This document shows, one piece after another, positions 17,948 through 27,357 of a stretch of 64,000 bases of DNA; positions within the stretch are counted from its first letter, which is position 1; every line of letters starts with the position of its first letter. The DNA comes from Butyrivibrio proteoclasticus (GTDB lineage: Bacteria > Bacillota > Clostridia > Lachnospirales > Lachnospiraceae), in contig NZ_FOXO01000001.1 of assembly GCF_900115735.1 (NCBI RefSeq), positions 1-64,000 of the forward strand, read 5' to 3'. The position numbers and the translations under genes are program-made. The notes under the pieces are model-generated. The model was given only the letters and a program-made list of their open reading frames with translations. It was not told where the DNA came from and ran no database searches.

Positions 17948-19021
17948 ATGCCCAGATTTGAGTTAAACCAGAGGATCAGGATTGCTGATCACTACATTGG
18001 CAAGGACGATCCTGTGTATATTGTTGCTGAGATGTCAGCAAACCATAACAATGATTTTAACAGAGCAATTGAGATTATACATGCGGCAAAAGAGGCAGGA
18101 GCAGATGCAGTAAAGCTTCAGACCTACACAGCCGATACTATGACAATTGACAGTGACAAGAGTTATTTCCAGATAGATGGCGGAACCCTTTGGGATGGGA
18201 AGACTTTATACAAGCTTTATCAGGAAGCCTACACCCCATGGGAGTGGCAGCCAAGGCTTATGGAAGAAGCCAATAAGCTTGGCATGGACTGTTTTTCAAC
18301 TCCTTTTGATAAGACTTCCCTTGATTTTGTAGAAGAGATGAACATGCCGGCCATCAAGATCGCGTCCTATGAGATTACGGATATTCCGCTCATTAGACTC
18401 TGCGCAGCCAAAAAGAAACCTATGATCCTGGCAACAGGAGTGGCAAGAATGGACGACATCAGACTTGCAATCGAGGCATGTCTTCAGGAAGGCAATAAAG
18501 ACATCATCTTACTTAAGTGTGTTTCAGCTTATCCAACTCCTTACGAAGACGTTAATCTCAATATGATACAGGGACTCTCGGATGAATATGGCTGTATCAT
18601 GGGACTTTCTGACCACACAATGGGAGGAACAGTTCCTACAGCAGCAGTAGCTCTTGGAGCCAGAATGGTTGAGAAACACCTGACCTTAAGAAGAGCAGAT
18701 GGCGGAGCAGATGGCGCTTTTTCTATGGAGCCTGAAGAGTTTGCTGATATGGTAAAGAGTATCAGGATAGTTGAAAAAGCTCTTGGAAGCAGGGATTATA
18801 AACTGACTCCATTTCAGGAAAAGGAAAGAGAAGGAGCAAGATCTCTTTTCATAGTTAATGACATTAAAAAGGGAGAGGCGCTTACACCTGAGAACATAAG
18901 GTCTATAAGACCTCAGCAGGGAAATGGCCTTCCTCCCGTAGAGTATGATAATGTAATAGGTAAGATAGCTTCAAAAGATTTGTTTAGAGGTGAACCACTT
19001 CACAAAGAAGATTTTTGCTGA
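17948..19021 (+). CDS. pseI: Pseudaminic acid synthase-type NeuB enzyme
   Basis: A 357-residue NeuB-family synthase. The barrel has YIVAEMSANHNNDF, GADAVKLQTYTADTMT, GKTLYKLYQEAYTPWEW, FSTPFDKTSLDF, KIASYEITDIPLI, GLSDHTMGG and VEKHLTLRRADGG. It is followed by a C-terminal SAF/antifreeze-like domain (about 290-357). It condenses phosphoenolpyruvate with a 2,4-diamido-hexose to form a nine-carbon acid. The EAYTPWEW segment and the PseG neighbour favour pseudaminic over sialic acid. It starts directly after the upstream stop. Confidence 0.92.
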   Translation: MPRFELNQRIRIADHYIGKDDPVYIVAEMSANHNNDFNRAIEIIHAAKEAGADAVKLQTYTADTMTIDSDKSYFQIDGGTLWDGKTLYKLYQEAYTPWEWQPRLMEEANKLGMDCFSTPFDKTSLDFVEEMNMPAIKIASYEITDIPLIRLCAAKKKPMILATGVARMDDIRLAIEACLQEGNKDIILLKCVSAYPTPYEDVNLNMIQGLSDEYGCIMGLSDHTMGGTVPTAAVALGARMVEKHLTLRRADGGADGAFSMEPEEFADMVKSIRIVEKALGSRDYKLTPFQEKEREGARSLFIVNDIKKGEALTPENIRSIRPQQGNGLPPVEYDNVIGKIASKDLFRGEPLHKEDFC

Positions 19022-19032
19022 ATGGAGGCGCA

Positions 19033-20118
19033 ATGGGAAGCAAAAAGATCTGGATCAAAGCAAATGCAAATGAAACAATCGCACTTGGACACATGAGAAG
19101 ATGTATGACTATAGCAAAAGAGCTGAATGACCTTGGGGCAACAGTCATTTTCATCCTGTCTGACGAAGAGAGCCGCGATATTTTAACTTCTTTGTCCCAA
19201 AAGGATGGCGTGAGCTATGAGACAAGAGTTCTGAATACAATTTTTTCTGATCCAATGGAAGATTTCAAAATCTTAGAAGATATGTTTGTTTCAGAAAAGC
19301 CGGATTTCTTTTTGATGGATTCCTATTATTTGGAAAAAGAGTTTTTTGACAAGCTAAACGACATTATAAAAAAGCATTCGTTATCTACTAAAACCGGATA
19401 TATAGACGATCTCTATAAGTTTGATTACCCGGTTGATCTGATAATAAATTATGACCTTGAGATTCCTGAGGGCTTTTATAGTGCAGAAAAACAGCTCCTT
19501 GGAGTTAAGTATTCTCCCCTTAGAAGTCAGTTCTCAAAAAGCGACTACGAAGTAAGGGAGCATGCAAGAAAAGCCTTTCTTTCATCTGGTGGGACAGATC
19601 CATACCACGTGATTGGAAATATATTAGAGGAGATATATTCTGAGAACAGCCCTTGCAGAAAGGTGCTTGCTTACAATGATTTTGGATGCCTTGTCATAGT
19701 TGGAGATCTTTTTGAAGAGGATTATAAAAAGAAATTAAGAGAGTTTGCCGCAGCAAATCCATCGGTTACGCTGTATGAAGGCGTTTCAGACATGGCTGAT
19801 ATCATGAGGCAGGCGGATCTTGCAATTTCCGCAGGAGGAACCACACTTTATGAACTGTGCGCAATAGGTGTTCCAACAGTAGTTTTCAGCATGGCAGACA
19901 ATCAGATGGAATTTGTAAAAGCATTTGATAAGGCCGGAGCAGTAAGGTATGCAGGCGATGCAAGATATGACCACAGACTGGTTCAGAAAATAGTTACCTG
20001 GGGCACTGCATCTGTTGATAATAAAGGCTTTAGGAAAAGAATGAGCGATAAAGCCAGAAATCTTATCGATGGTAAGGGCGCAGAAAGAATTGCCGGGGAG
20101 ATATTGGAGATGTTATGA
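19033..20118 (+). CDS. pseG: UDP-2,4-diacetamido-2,4,6-trideoxy-altropyranose hydrolase (PseG-like)
   Basis: A 361-residue GT-B-fold hydrolase. The N-terminal IALGHMRRCMTIAKEL matches the PseG catalytic GH-x-x-R-C region, and the C-terminal half has AISAGGTTLYELCAIGVPTVVF, the UDP-binding site. It removes UDP to give the free sugar used by PseI, encoded just before. ATG 19033 with GGAGG at 19024-19028 is preferred to a TTG at 19015 inside the preceding gene. Its stop overlaps the next start (ATGA). The cassette has no PseB or PseC of its own, so precursor supply must come from other genes. Confidence 0.88.
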   Translation: MGSKKIWIKANANETIALGHMRRCMTIAKELNDLGATVIFILSDEESRDILTSLSQKDGVSYETRVLNTIFSDPMEDFKILEDMFVSEKPDFFLMDSYYLEKEFFDKLNDIIKKHSLSTKTGYIDDLYKFDYPVDLIINYDLEIPEGFYSAEKQLLGVKYSPLRSQFSKSDYEVREHARKAFLSSGGTDPYHVIGNILEEIYSENSPCRKVLAYNDFGCLVIVGDLFEEDYKKKLREFAAANPSVTLYEGVSDMADIMRQADLAISAGGTTLYELCAIGVPTVVFSMADNQMEFVKAFDKAGAVRYAGDARYDHRLVQKIVTWGTASVDNKGFRKRMSDKARNLIDGKGAERIAGEILEML

Positions 20119-21173
20119 AACTTAGTATTATAGTGCCTGTTTACAATATGGCCGGAGATGGAAAACTGGATTTTTGCTTAAAAAGCCTTGTGAATCAGAC
20201 AATTTCTGATTATGAGATCATAGCAGTTGATGACTGTTCTACAGACAATTCATATGAGATATTACAGCAGTTTCAAATAGATTATCCGGACAGATTCATA
20301 GCTGTTCATTCACCTGTTAACCTTCATCAGGGGGGAGCCAAGAACATTGGCCTTGCCAGGGCAAAGGGAGAGTGGCTTGGATTTATTGATGCGGATGACT
20401 GGATCGTTCCTGATTACTATGAAAGGCTCATTAAAAAAGCTGAGGAAACAGGGGCAGACATGGTTGGATGTGACTACTGCCTTACAGATGAGCACAGCTT
20501 TAAGGTTGGTAAGATAGTCCACAACAACAATGAAACACAAACAGGTGTTATGGATAAACAGCGTTATAAAAATCTTCTTCTTGAAACCGGAAGCCTTGTA
20601 GTTAAGGTATACAAAAGAGATCTCATAGTCGGAGATTATGAGCCGGGAACCAAAGAGAAGCTAGAGGTTTTTCCTGAGAATATTTTTTATGAAGACAATG
20701 CCGTGAGCAATACGTGGATGCTAAGGTCCAAACACTTTGAGTACATACCAAAGCCTTTGTATTTTTACTACCAGCATCAGGCATCAACTGTCCACAGCAT
20801 TTCCAGAAAAAATCTTGAAGACAGGATGAGTGCCGGAAGACAGATAATACAGGAAGCCAGAGATAATGGCTATTTTGAGGACTATAGACCTGAGATAGAA
20901 TTTCAGTATACAGTGTTATTTTATGTGAATACGTTGTTCTCAGCTATGCCTAAGCAGTCAAGGCTAAAAGGGTGTTACTCTTTTACCAAAGCACTTGCAA
21001 AAGAAATGAAGGAGACATTTCCGGATTTTCAAAATAACTCATATTATTTAGAAAAGATCCACCCTGAAGAGAAAAAGCTCATAGCTTATCAGATGAAATC
21101 ACAGTTGTTCTTTTATTTGTACTACAGATTACTGTGGTTCTACAGGGGATTAAGAAGCGGAAAAAAGAATTGA
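20115..21173 (+). CDS. GT2 family glycosyltransferase
   Basis: A 352-residue GT-A enzyme. It has L-S-I-I-V-P-V-Y-N-M, VDDCSTDNS, GGAKNIGLARAKG and the metal site FIDADDWIVPDYY. About 150 C-terminal residues follow with a PLYFYYQHQAST motif, as in CpsI-type transferases. It overlaps pseG by four bases and sits between the nonulosonate synthesis genes and the sialyltransferase-like gene, so it may make the acceptor for the nonulosonic acid; this is inferred from position. Confidence 0.87.
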   Translation: MKLSIIVPVYNMAGDGKLDFCLKSLVNQTISDYEIIAVDDCSTDNSYEILQQFQIDYPDRFIAVHSPVNLHQGGAKNIGLARAKGEWLGFIDADDWIVPDYYERLIKKAEETGADMVGCDYCLTDEHSFKVGKIVHNNNETQTGVMDKQRYKNLLLETGSLVVKVYKRDLIVGDYEPGTKEKLEVFPENIFYEDNAVSNTWMLRSKHFEYIPKPLYFYYQHQASTVHSISRKNLEDRMSAGRQIIQEARDNGYFEDYRPEIEFQYTVLFYVNTLFSAMPKQSRLKGCYSFTKALAKEMKETFPDFQNNSYYLEKIHPEEKKLIAYQMKSQLFFYLYYRLLWFYRGLRSGKKN

Positions 21174-21174
21174 A

Positions 21175-22245
21175 ATGAAAGACAGAATATATGTATGCCA
21201 CACCTTTTATCATGTGTATGTGGCATGTTTAAAAGAATTTCAGATTGCAGACGGCGGGAAGGCTACCCTTGTTCTTTCCAAAATGTCCAATAACTTTGGC
21301 AGAATGGTGGAGAGAGCTAAAAAGAGCCCCATATTTGACGAAGTTTACGAATACGATGAAAAGCTTGATACATTTTTCCCTGAGCTTGCGCCTCTTAAGG
21401 AAAACTCAGGTAACATCGCAGTAAATATGCTCAAAAGGATAAAGTTCTGCAGAAAATTTGGTCAGCTTCAGGAGCAGTATGTACCTGTGGATTTTAATGA
21501 GTACAAGGAAATCTATGTTTTCTGTGATTCCGATCCTATAGGGTATTATCTGAATTATAAAAAAATAAGGTACCATGCCATCGAGGATGGCCTTGACTGC
21601 ATAAGATACTATGACACAGCAAGGTACGATAACAGAGGACACTTTAAGCTTAAGGCCTTTATTGCATCCCTTGGACTTATCCACATTCAAAATGGATATG
21701 GAAGATATTGCATCGATATGGAAGTAAATGATATATCCGTGCTTAAATATCCGTGCCCTAAGTACGTGGAACTTCCAAGAAAAGCATTGACTGACAGGCT
21801 TACTCAGGAAGAAAAGAACCTTATGCTTGAACTTTTTGTGGATAACCCAAAAGAAATCCAGGAAAAAGTGGAAGGAAAGGGAAAAACTCTCCTTGTTTTA
21901 TCAGAACCTTTATGTGACCTTGACACCAGGGCTAAAATATTTAAGGATATTATTCGGGATTATGGAACAATAAATGGTCAAAAATCAAGTGTTATTATAA
22001 AACAACATCCAAGGGATCTTTTAGATTACAAAAAGGAATTTCCTGATGCTTGTCTTCTTGATGGTTCTTTTCCAATGGAAATGCTAAACTTCATTGAGAA
22101 CGTCAGATTTGACAGACTTGTCTCTGTGTACACTGTTGTTGATTCCATTCAATTTGTGGATGAGAAGATATATCTGGGCGACGACTTCATGGACAAATAT
22201 GAAGCTCCCGAGATACACAGACAGAATGAGGCTATAACAGATTAA
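21175..22245 (+). CDS. Putative nonulosonic acid transferase (GT52/sialyltransferase-like)
   Basis: A 356-residue protein with features of bacterial GT-B sialyltransferases: an N-terminal CHTFYHVYVA strand like GT52, an E137-D138-G139 triplet (the D/E-D-G motif providing the catalytic acid) and H278-P279 (the HP motif binding the CMP-sugar phosphate). Position after the PseI/PseG/CMP-synthetase genes supports transfer of the CMP-activated nonulosonate to a sugar acceptor. Overall similarity to named enzymes looks low, so the exact family is uncertain. It starts one base after the previous stop. Confidence 0.7.
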   Translation: MKDRIYVCHTFYHVYVACLKEFQIADGGKATLVLSKMSNNFGRMVERAKKSPIFDEVYEYDEKLDTFFPELAPLKENSGNIAVNMLKRIKFCRKFGQLQEQYVPVDFNEYKEIYVFCDSDPIGYYLNYKKIRYHAIEDGLDCIRYYDTARYDNRGHFKLKAFIASLGLIHIQNGYGRYCIDMEVNDISVLKYPCPKYVELPRKALTDRLTQEEKNLMLELFVDNPKEIQEKVEGKGKTLLVLSEPLCDLDTRAKIFKDIIRDYGTINGQKSSVIIKQHPRDLLDYKKEFPDACLLDGSFPMEMLNFIENVRFDRLVSVYTVVDSIQFVDEKIYLGDDFMDKYEAPEIHRQNEAITD

Positions 22246-22265
22246 AATCAGAAGGGTTTATTTTT

Positions 22266-24014
22266 ATGCGTAAGATTTACAAAAAGGTTATGAAGCTCCT
22301 TGATGCCAGACAAAAGAAGCAGATGGTGGGCATAGTTATAATGATGCTTATAGGTGGTGTTCTTGAATCCATGGGAATAGCGCTTATAGCTCCTGTTATG
22401 CAGGTGGTTGTTGATCCTGAGCAAATCCAAAAGAGCAAGGTGCTCTCATTTATTTATAACCTGTTTGGCTTTACATCTCCAACTCAACTTGCAGCCCTGA
22501 TCATGGTAATGCTAATTTTTGTGTTTGTAGTTAAGAATATCTTCCTTTACTTCATGAACGTTGTTCAGCTCAGATTTGTATATACCAATCAGTTTGCTAC
22601 ATCAAGGCGCATGATGATCAACTTCATGCAAAGACCTTACGAGTACTATTTAAATGCTGACACAAGTGTTATTCAGAGAAACATAACATCTGATGTTAAT
22701 AACATGTATGGCCTTATCCTCAGCAGCCTTCAGCTCATAAGTGAGATTATCGTATTTATCTGCCTTGTAGCTATCCTTATCAGTCAGGACGCAGAGATGA
22801 CTATTACAATCGCAGTTCTCCTTGTGGTGGTACTGCTTGTTATCAAGTACTTCATTAAGCCGGTCATGACCAAGGCAGGACAGGAAAACCAGGATTATTA
22901 CAGCGGACTATATAAGTGGATCGATGAGTCTGTTACAGGTATAAAAGAAATCAAGATTGCCAATAAAGAAAATTACTTCATAAATGGATATGCAGACTGT
23001 GGAGCAGGCTATGTAAATGCTGTTCAGAAGTACAATCTTTACAATTCAACACCAAGGCTTTTGATCGAGACTATAGCTATTGCCGGAATGGTTGGATATA
23101 TGCTGGTAGTTATGGCTAGAGGAACCAGCCTCACACAGCTCCTTCCTCAGCTTACAGTCCTTGCAGCTGCTGCAGCAAGACTCCTTCCAAGTGCCAACAG
23201 AATAAATAACTACCTTACATCAATTGCTTATTTTGAGCCATTTCTTATGAATGTAAGTGACAATCTTCAGATGGAGATACACGATGGCTCTATATCTTAT
23301 GACAGTGCAGACTACAGGAAAAAGAAAGACGTTGAAAAGCTCCCTGTACTTAAGAGTATCAACCTTGATAAGATTTCCTATAAATATCCGGGAACAGATA
23401 AACTCATTCTCGATAATGCCGATATGGAGATACCTGTTGGGAAATCAGTTGGTATTGTTGGAACATCAGGCGCCGGAAAGACGACTATTGTCGATGTTAT
23501 GCTGGGACTTTTAAAGCCTGTTAGTGGCCACATCTATGCCGATGGCGTCGATGTAATGGAGCACTATCCACAATGGCTTAAAAATATTGGATATATTCCT
23601 CAGACAATCTTTATGATCGATTCAACTATCAGAAAAAATGTGGCTTTTGGCTACGCTGATGATGAGATCGATGACAACAAGGTTTGGCAGGCCCTTAAGG
23701 AGGCATCCCTTGATGAATTTGTAAGAAGCCTTCCTGAAGGACTTGATACCAAGATTGGCGAGAGAGGAATCAGACTCTCAGGTGGACAGAGACAGCGAAT
23801 CGGTATTGCCAGAGCTCTTTTTGAGGATCCGGAGGTACTTGTTCTTGATGAAGCCACATCTGCCCTTGATAACGAGACAGAGGCAGCTATCATGGATTCT
23901 ATCAATCGTCTTCATGGCAGAAAGACACTTGTTATTATTGCCCACAGACTTCAGACTATTGAAAAATGTGATATGGTTTACAGCATAACTGACGGAAAGG
24001 CCGTGATCAAATGA
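22266..24014 (+). CDS. ABC transporter with fused permease/ATPase, PglK-like lipid-linked oligosaccharide flippase
   Basis: A 582-residue half-transporter. About 330 residues of six-helix membrane domain are followed by an ATPase with Walker A at 399-407 (GTSGAGKTT), signature LSGGQRQR, Walker B VLVLDEATSALD and an H-loop in IIAHRLQT. The N-terminal pattern (LLDARQKKQM, then GGVLESMGIALIAPVMQ) is that of the PglK/Wzk group, which flips undecaprenyl-diphosphate oligosaccharides. No Wzx-type flippase is seen anywhere in the window, so this is the best export candidate. AGAAGGG is the ribosome site, and the stop overlaps the next start. Confidence 0.82.
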   Translation: MRKIYKKVMKLLDARQKKQMVGIVIMMLIGGVLESMGIALIAPVMQVVVDPEQIQKSKVLSFIYNLFGFTSPTQLAALIMVMLIFVFVVKNIFLYFMNVVQLRFVYTNQFATSRRMMINFMQRPYEYYLNADTSVIQRNITSDVNNMYGLILSSLQLISEIIVFICLVAILISQDAEMTITIAVLLVVVLLVIKYFIKPVMTKAGQENQDYYSGLYKWIDESVTGIKEIKIANKENYFINGYADCGAGYVNAVQKYNLYNSTPRLLIETIAIAGMVGYMLVVMARGTSLTQLLPQLTVLAAAAARLLPSANRINNYLTSIAYFEPFLMNVSDNLQMEIHDGSISYDSADYRKKKDVEKLPVLKSINLDKISYKYPGTDKLILDNADMEIPVGKSVGIVGTSGAGKTTIVDVMLGLLKPVSGHIYADGVDVMEHYPQWLKNIGYIPQTIFMIDSTIRKNVAFGYADDEIDDNKVWQALKEASLDEFVRSLPEGLDTKIGERGIRLSGGQRQRIGIARALFEDPEVLVLDEATSALDNETEAAIMDSINRLHGRKTLVIIAHRLQTIEKCDMVYSITDGKAVIK

Positions 24015-25123
24015 CAAAAAGAAATGCTAACTTTGAACTCTTGCGAATAATAGCAATGGTTATGATATTGGTACTACATTATAACGCTCACTGCGATACG
24101 CTGCTTCACCTTGGAGAGCATGTCACGGGAGTTCAGGCCTATGCCACTATCCTTGAAGCCTTTTGCATCACGGGACTGAACACCTATGTATTTATAAGCG
24201 GTTATTTTCTCTCAGGTTCAAAGGTCAAAGTCAGTCGTATCCTTCAGCTTATTTGTCAGGTTTATTTTTATACGATACTTATTTCCATTTCTTTGATGAT
24301 TGCGGGAACATATGTGGTTCATCCTGCTGACAATATCTATAAGATTGCGCAGTATGTTTTCCCGATTTCTTCCGAGCACTACTGGTTTGTGACAGCTTAT
24401 ATCATCATGTACGTGTTGTCACCTGTACTTAACGCAGGTATTCATAATCTTTCAAGAAAGCAGATGAAAGCCGTTATAATAGGGCTTCTTATATGGTTCT
24501 GTTTTATAAAGAGCTTTGTTCCGGTAATGTTTGTTACGGACCACTGTGGCTATGATTTTGGATGGTTCATAGTCCTTTACCTTATTGCGGCATATATCCG
24601 CAAGTACAATGTAAAGGTATTTTACAATGCAAGAAACAGCATGATTGTTTTCCTTGTATCAGGCGTCATAATTGCTGTTATGAGTTTTGTTTTATACTAT
24701 ATTAATCTGGTAACAGGTGGTTTTATCTATTACGCAGAGGTTCCTATTCACCTTAATTTCTTTTTCACTTTGACAGGGTCCCTGGGATTGTTCTCATTCT
24801 TTAGATATTACAGGGTAAAAGAAAATAAGGCAGCGGATGTTATCAGATTTGTTGCGCCATTTACATTTGGTGTTTATCTGCTTCATATGCACATTGAAAT
24901 GAAAGACAGATGGGTTGAGTGGATTGAGCATATAATCGGCGAAGTTCCGATTTACAGCGTACCTCTCTATGCTCTTCATTTGGCAGCTTCGATTGTGATC
25001 ATATTCGCGGCGGGAGTATTTGTTGACTGGGTTCGCAAAATGATTTTTGAATACGTAGGCAGAGTCTTGCATAACACTTGGCTCTTTAACAAAATAAGAC
25101 AGTTGGATCAGGACTTATGTTAA
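24011..25123 (+). CDS. Acyltransferase-3 family membrane O-acyltransferase
   Basis: A 370-residue protein with about ten membrane helices. The N-terminus has the AT3 signature NFELLRIIAMVMILVLHYNAH (conserved Arg and His), followed by FISGYFLSG. AT3 proteins (OafA, WecH) move acetyl or other acyl groups from cytosolic donors onto polysaccharide. It is coupled to the flippase gene (ATGA) and overlaps the next gene by seven bases. It is one of three putative acylation systems here, with the MBOAT/SGNH pair and the GNAT protein. Confidence 0.88.
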   Translation: MTKRNANFELLRIIAMVMILVLHYNAHCDTLLHLGEHVTGVQAYATILEAFCITGLNTYVFISGYFLSGSKVKVSRILQLICQVYFYTILISISLMIAGTYVVHPADNIYKIAQYVFPISSEHYWFVTAYIIMYVLSPVLNAGIHNLSRKQMKAVIIGLLIWFCFIKSFVPVMFVTDHCGYDFGWFIVLYLIAAYIRKYNVKVFYNARNSMIVFLVSGVIIAVMSFVLYYINLVTGGFIYYAEVPIHLNFFFTLTGSLGLFSFFRYYRVKENKAADVIRFVAPFTFGVYLLHMHIEMKDRWVEWIEHIIGEVPIYSVPLYALHLAASIVIIFAAGVFVDWVRKMIFEYVGRVLHNTWLFNKIRQLDQDLC

Positions 25124-26862
25124 AAAATATCAGAAGCTATTTTTATAATTTCAAAAAGTATCAATCGCCGCTGGAAAGATATCTCTTTCCGGTGGTTCTG
25201 CTATTTTACCCTTTAATTGGTGTCAATCAGGGGCTTGATATATCTGACACCATGTATTCCCTTACCAATTATGAATTTATAGAGACGCTAAACCCTATGT
25301 GGCTCTTTTCAACATATTTGAGCAACGTTTTCGGCGCAGTGATCATGCACTTTCCCGGCGCAGATACCATGCTTGGCTTTAGCATATATTGCAGTTTTGT
25401 AACCAGTATTATTGCCCTTGTTTCTTACTATTTCCTAAAGGGCTTTATGCCGGGATGGATGATATTTATCGGTGAGTTCATCGCAGAGAGCATCTGCTTT
25501 AGCCCAAGAGTTATACTCTATAATTACCTGACGTATCTGTTTTTTACCCTTGGGACGGTTTTTCTTTTGCTTGGAATATTTGCCTGGAAAAGGCAAAATC
25601 TTTACCTCTTTGTGGCAGGAGTTTGTCTTGGACTCAGTGTTATGGTAAGGTTCCCCAATATTGTTGAAGCTGCACTGATCCTGGTTCTATGGTTTTACGG
25701 ATGTATAACAAAGGACAAACTTCAGGAAATACTTAAAAGGACGGGCGTTTGTATACTTGGATTTGTGGCAGGATTTGTTGTTCCCTTTATATTTACTGTT
25801 GCAAAGTACGGCATTAGTGCTTATGTTTCCGGGATCATGGGCCTTTTTGGTATGACAGAAGGAGCATCTGATTATTCTTCAGGTGGTATGATTGGTCTTA
25901 TTATTGAAGCTTATATGACTTCAATTTCTAATATGGTCATAATGGTGCCATGCGTTGCAGCCGGAATTATTATGTTTTTGCTTCTTCCTGAAAAGTACGT
26001 GATGATAAAAAAGATTCTGTTTATCTGCGGAATATTAGTTCTTACAAAGTACTATTTTGCAACCGGAGTCTTTACAAGAAACTATTATTATTATGACTCC
26101 ATGTTTCAGGCAGCAATGATGTTCATTATATTTGGCATCATTTTATCCATTATTGGAAGCCTTGGAATCTTAAACGGAAGCAGACAGGAGCAAACCCTGG
26201 CGTTTACTGCCCTAATGCTTATACTGGTAACACCGATCGGCAGCAATAACTATACGTTTCCGATACTTAACAACTTATTCATCATTGCACCAATAGTTCT
26301 GTGGCTCTTTAGAAGAATGATGCAAAGAGCAGGAGAGGCCCATTTTAACTTTGCGTGGGAAGCAATATTCACATTTATTCTTGTAGTTCTTTTTATTCAG
26401 GGAGCTCTTTTCCATTTTGGATATTCATTTATGGATGGTGCTGACGGAACAAAGAGGGATACCTTAGTAAATGTGGAAAAGGCCCAAAATATGGTTACTA
26501 CACAGTATAATGCAGAGACTTTAGAAGAACTTTCGGGGATTCTTAGTGAAAACGATCTTTTGAAAACGAAAGTTATTTTATTCGGCGGAATTCCGGGAGT
26601 TTCATATCTTTTTGACTTGTACCCGGCTATTGACACTGTCTGGCCGGATCTTGACAGTTACAGCGTTGATAACTTCGATAACCAGCTTATGGAATTGTCA
26701 GTTTCTGATGAGCCTACACCTACCATAATCATTGGAAAAGACATGGCAGAGTATGCCAACATAGGGATGAAATATGATATTTTATTGGACTATATTGTAA
26801 ATCACGATTATAATAAAGTCTTCGAGGGCGACCGTTTTATTGTATTCGCCGAAAACAGATAA
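25117..26862 (+). CDS. Polytopic membrane protein, GT-C-like
   Basis: A 581-residue membrane protein with about 11-12 helices. The first outside loop has GLDISDTMYSLTNYEF, acidic as in GT-C transferases, and the soluble C-terminal tail of about 130 residues (from GADGTKRDTLVN) lies outside the membrane. No named family is certain. Its place between an acyltransferase and gtrA suggests it transfers a sugar from polyprenyl phosphate. The start overlaps the end of the upstream gene. Confidence 0.6.
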   Translation: MLKNIRSYFYNFKKYQSPLERYLFPVVLLFYPLIGVNQGLDISDTMYSLTNYEFIETLNPMWLFSTYLSNVFGAVIMHFPGADTMLGFSIYCSFVTSIIALVSYYFLKGFMPGWMIFIGEFIAESICFSPRVILYNYLTYLFFTLGTVFLLLGIFAWKRQNLYLFVAGVCLGLSVMVRFPNIVEAALILVLWFYGCITKDKLQEILKRTGVCILGFVAGFVVPFIFTVAKYGISAYVSGIMGLFGMTEGASDYSSGGMIGLIIEAYMTSISNMVIMVPCVAAGIIMFLLLPEKYVMIKKILFICGILVLTKYYFATGVFTRNYYYYDSMFQAAMMFIIFGIILSIIGSLGILNGSRQEQTLAFTALMLILVTPIGSNNYTFPILNNLFIIAPIVLWLFRRMMQRAGEAHFNFAWEAIFTFILVVLFIQGALFHFGYSFMDGADGTKRDTLVNVEKAQNMVTTQYNAETLEELSGILSENDLLKTKVILFGGIPGVSYLFDLYPAIDTVWPDLDSYSVDNFDNQLMELSVSDEPTPTIIIGKDMAEYANIGMKYDILLDYIVNHDYNKVFEGDRFIVFAENR

Positions 26863-26875
26863 TAGGAGTTGTATT

Positions 26876-27331
26876 ATGAATAAACTTTTGGCACAGATAG
26901 CTAAATTTGGTGTTGTTGGAGTAATTGCATTCATCATTGACTATGTAATCTACAGAATATTTAATGTGGTTTTTGAGACTACAGGTTTTAGCAGCGCATT
27001 TCCACAGTATTACCTGATCTCAGCGCTTCTTGGCTTCACAGTTTCTGTTATAGCCAATTATATCCTCAGCTTTAAGTTCGTTTTTGAGAGAAAAGAGGAT
27101 ATGAGCAGGAAGACAGAGTTTGTTATCTTCCTCGTTCTTAGTATCATTGGTCTTGGAATCAATGAGATATGTCTTTTCATCGGATTTGATATGATCTATC
27201 TGAATTGGCCATGGCTTCAGAGCATCATGAGCGCAGGTTTTGCTAAAGATGTATTCTTTAAGTTTGGTGCAACAGGCGTAGTTATGGTATATAATTTCAT
27301 ATCAAGAAAGATATTCCTTGAAAAGAAGTGA
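26876..27331 (+). CDS. gtrA: GtrA-like polyprenyl-linked sugar flippase
   Basis: A 151-residue protein with four membrane helices: AKFGVVGVIAFIIDYVIYR, the YLISALLGFTVSVIANYILSFKFVF region, FVIFLVLSIIGLGINE and a C-terminal helix ending FISRKIF. This is the GtrA pattern including N-Y-x-L-S-x-K-F-V-F. GtrA proteins are thought to move undecaprenyl-phosphate monosaccharides across the membrane. ATG 26876 follows TAGGAG at the right distance; an earlier in-frame ATG at 26840 lies within the previous gene. Likely partner: the GtrB-like GT2 at 30816. Confidence 0.9.
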   Translation: MNKLLAQIAKFGVVGVIAFIIDYVIYRIFNVVFETTGFSSAFPQYYLISALLGFTVSVIANYILSFKFVFERKEDMSRKTEFVIFLVLSIIGLGINEICLFIGFDMIYLNWPWLQSIMSAGFAKDVFFKFGATGVVMVYNFISRKIFLEKK

Positions 27332-27357
27332 TTCACTTGCGAAGAAAGGCTTGAATT

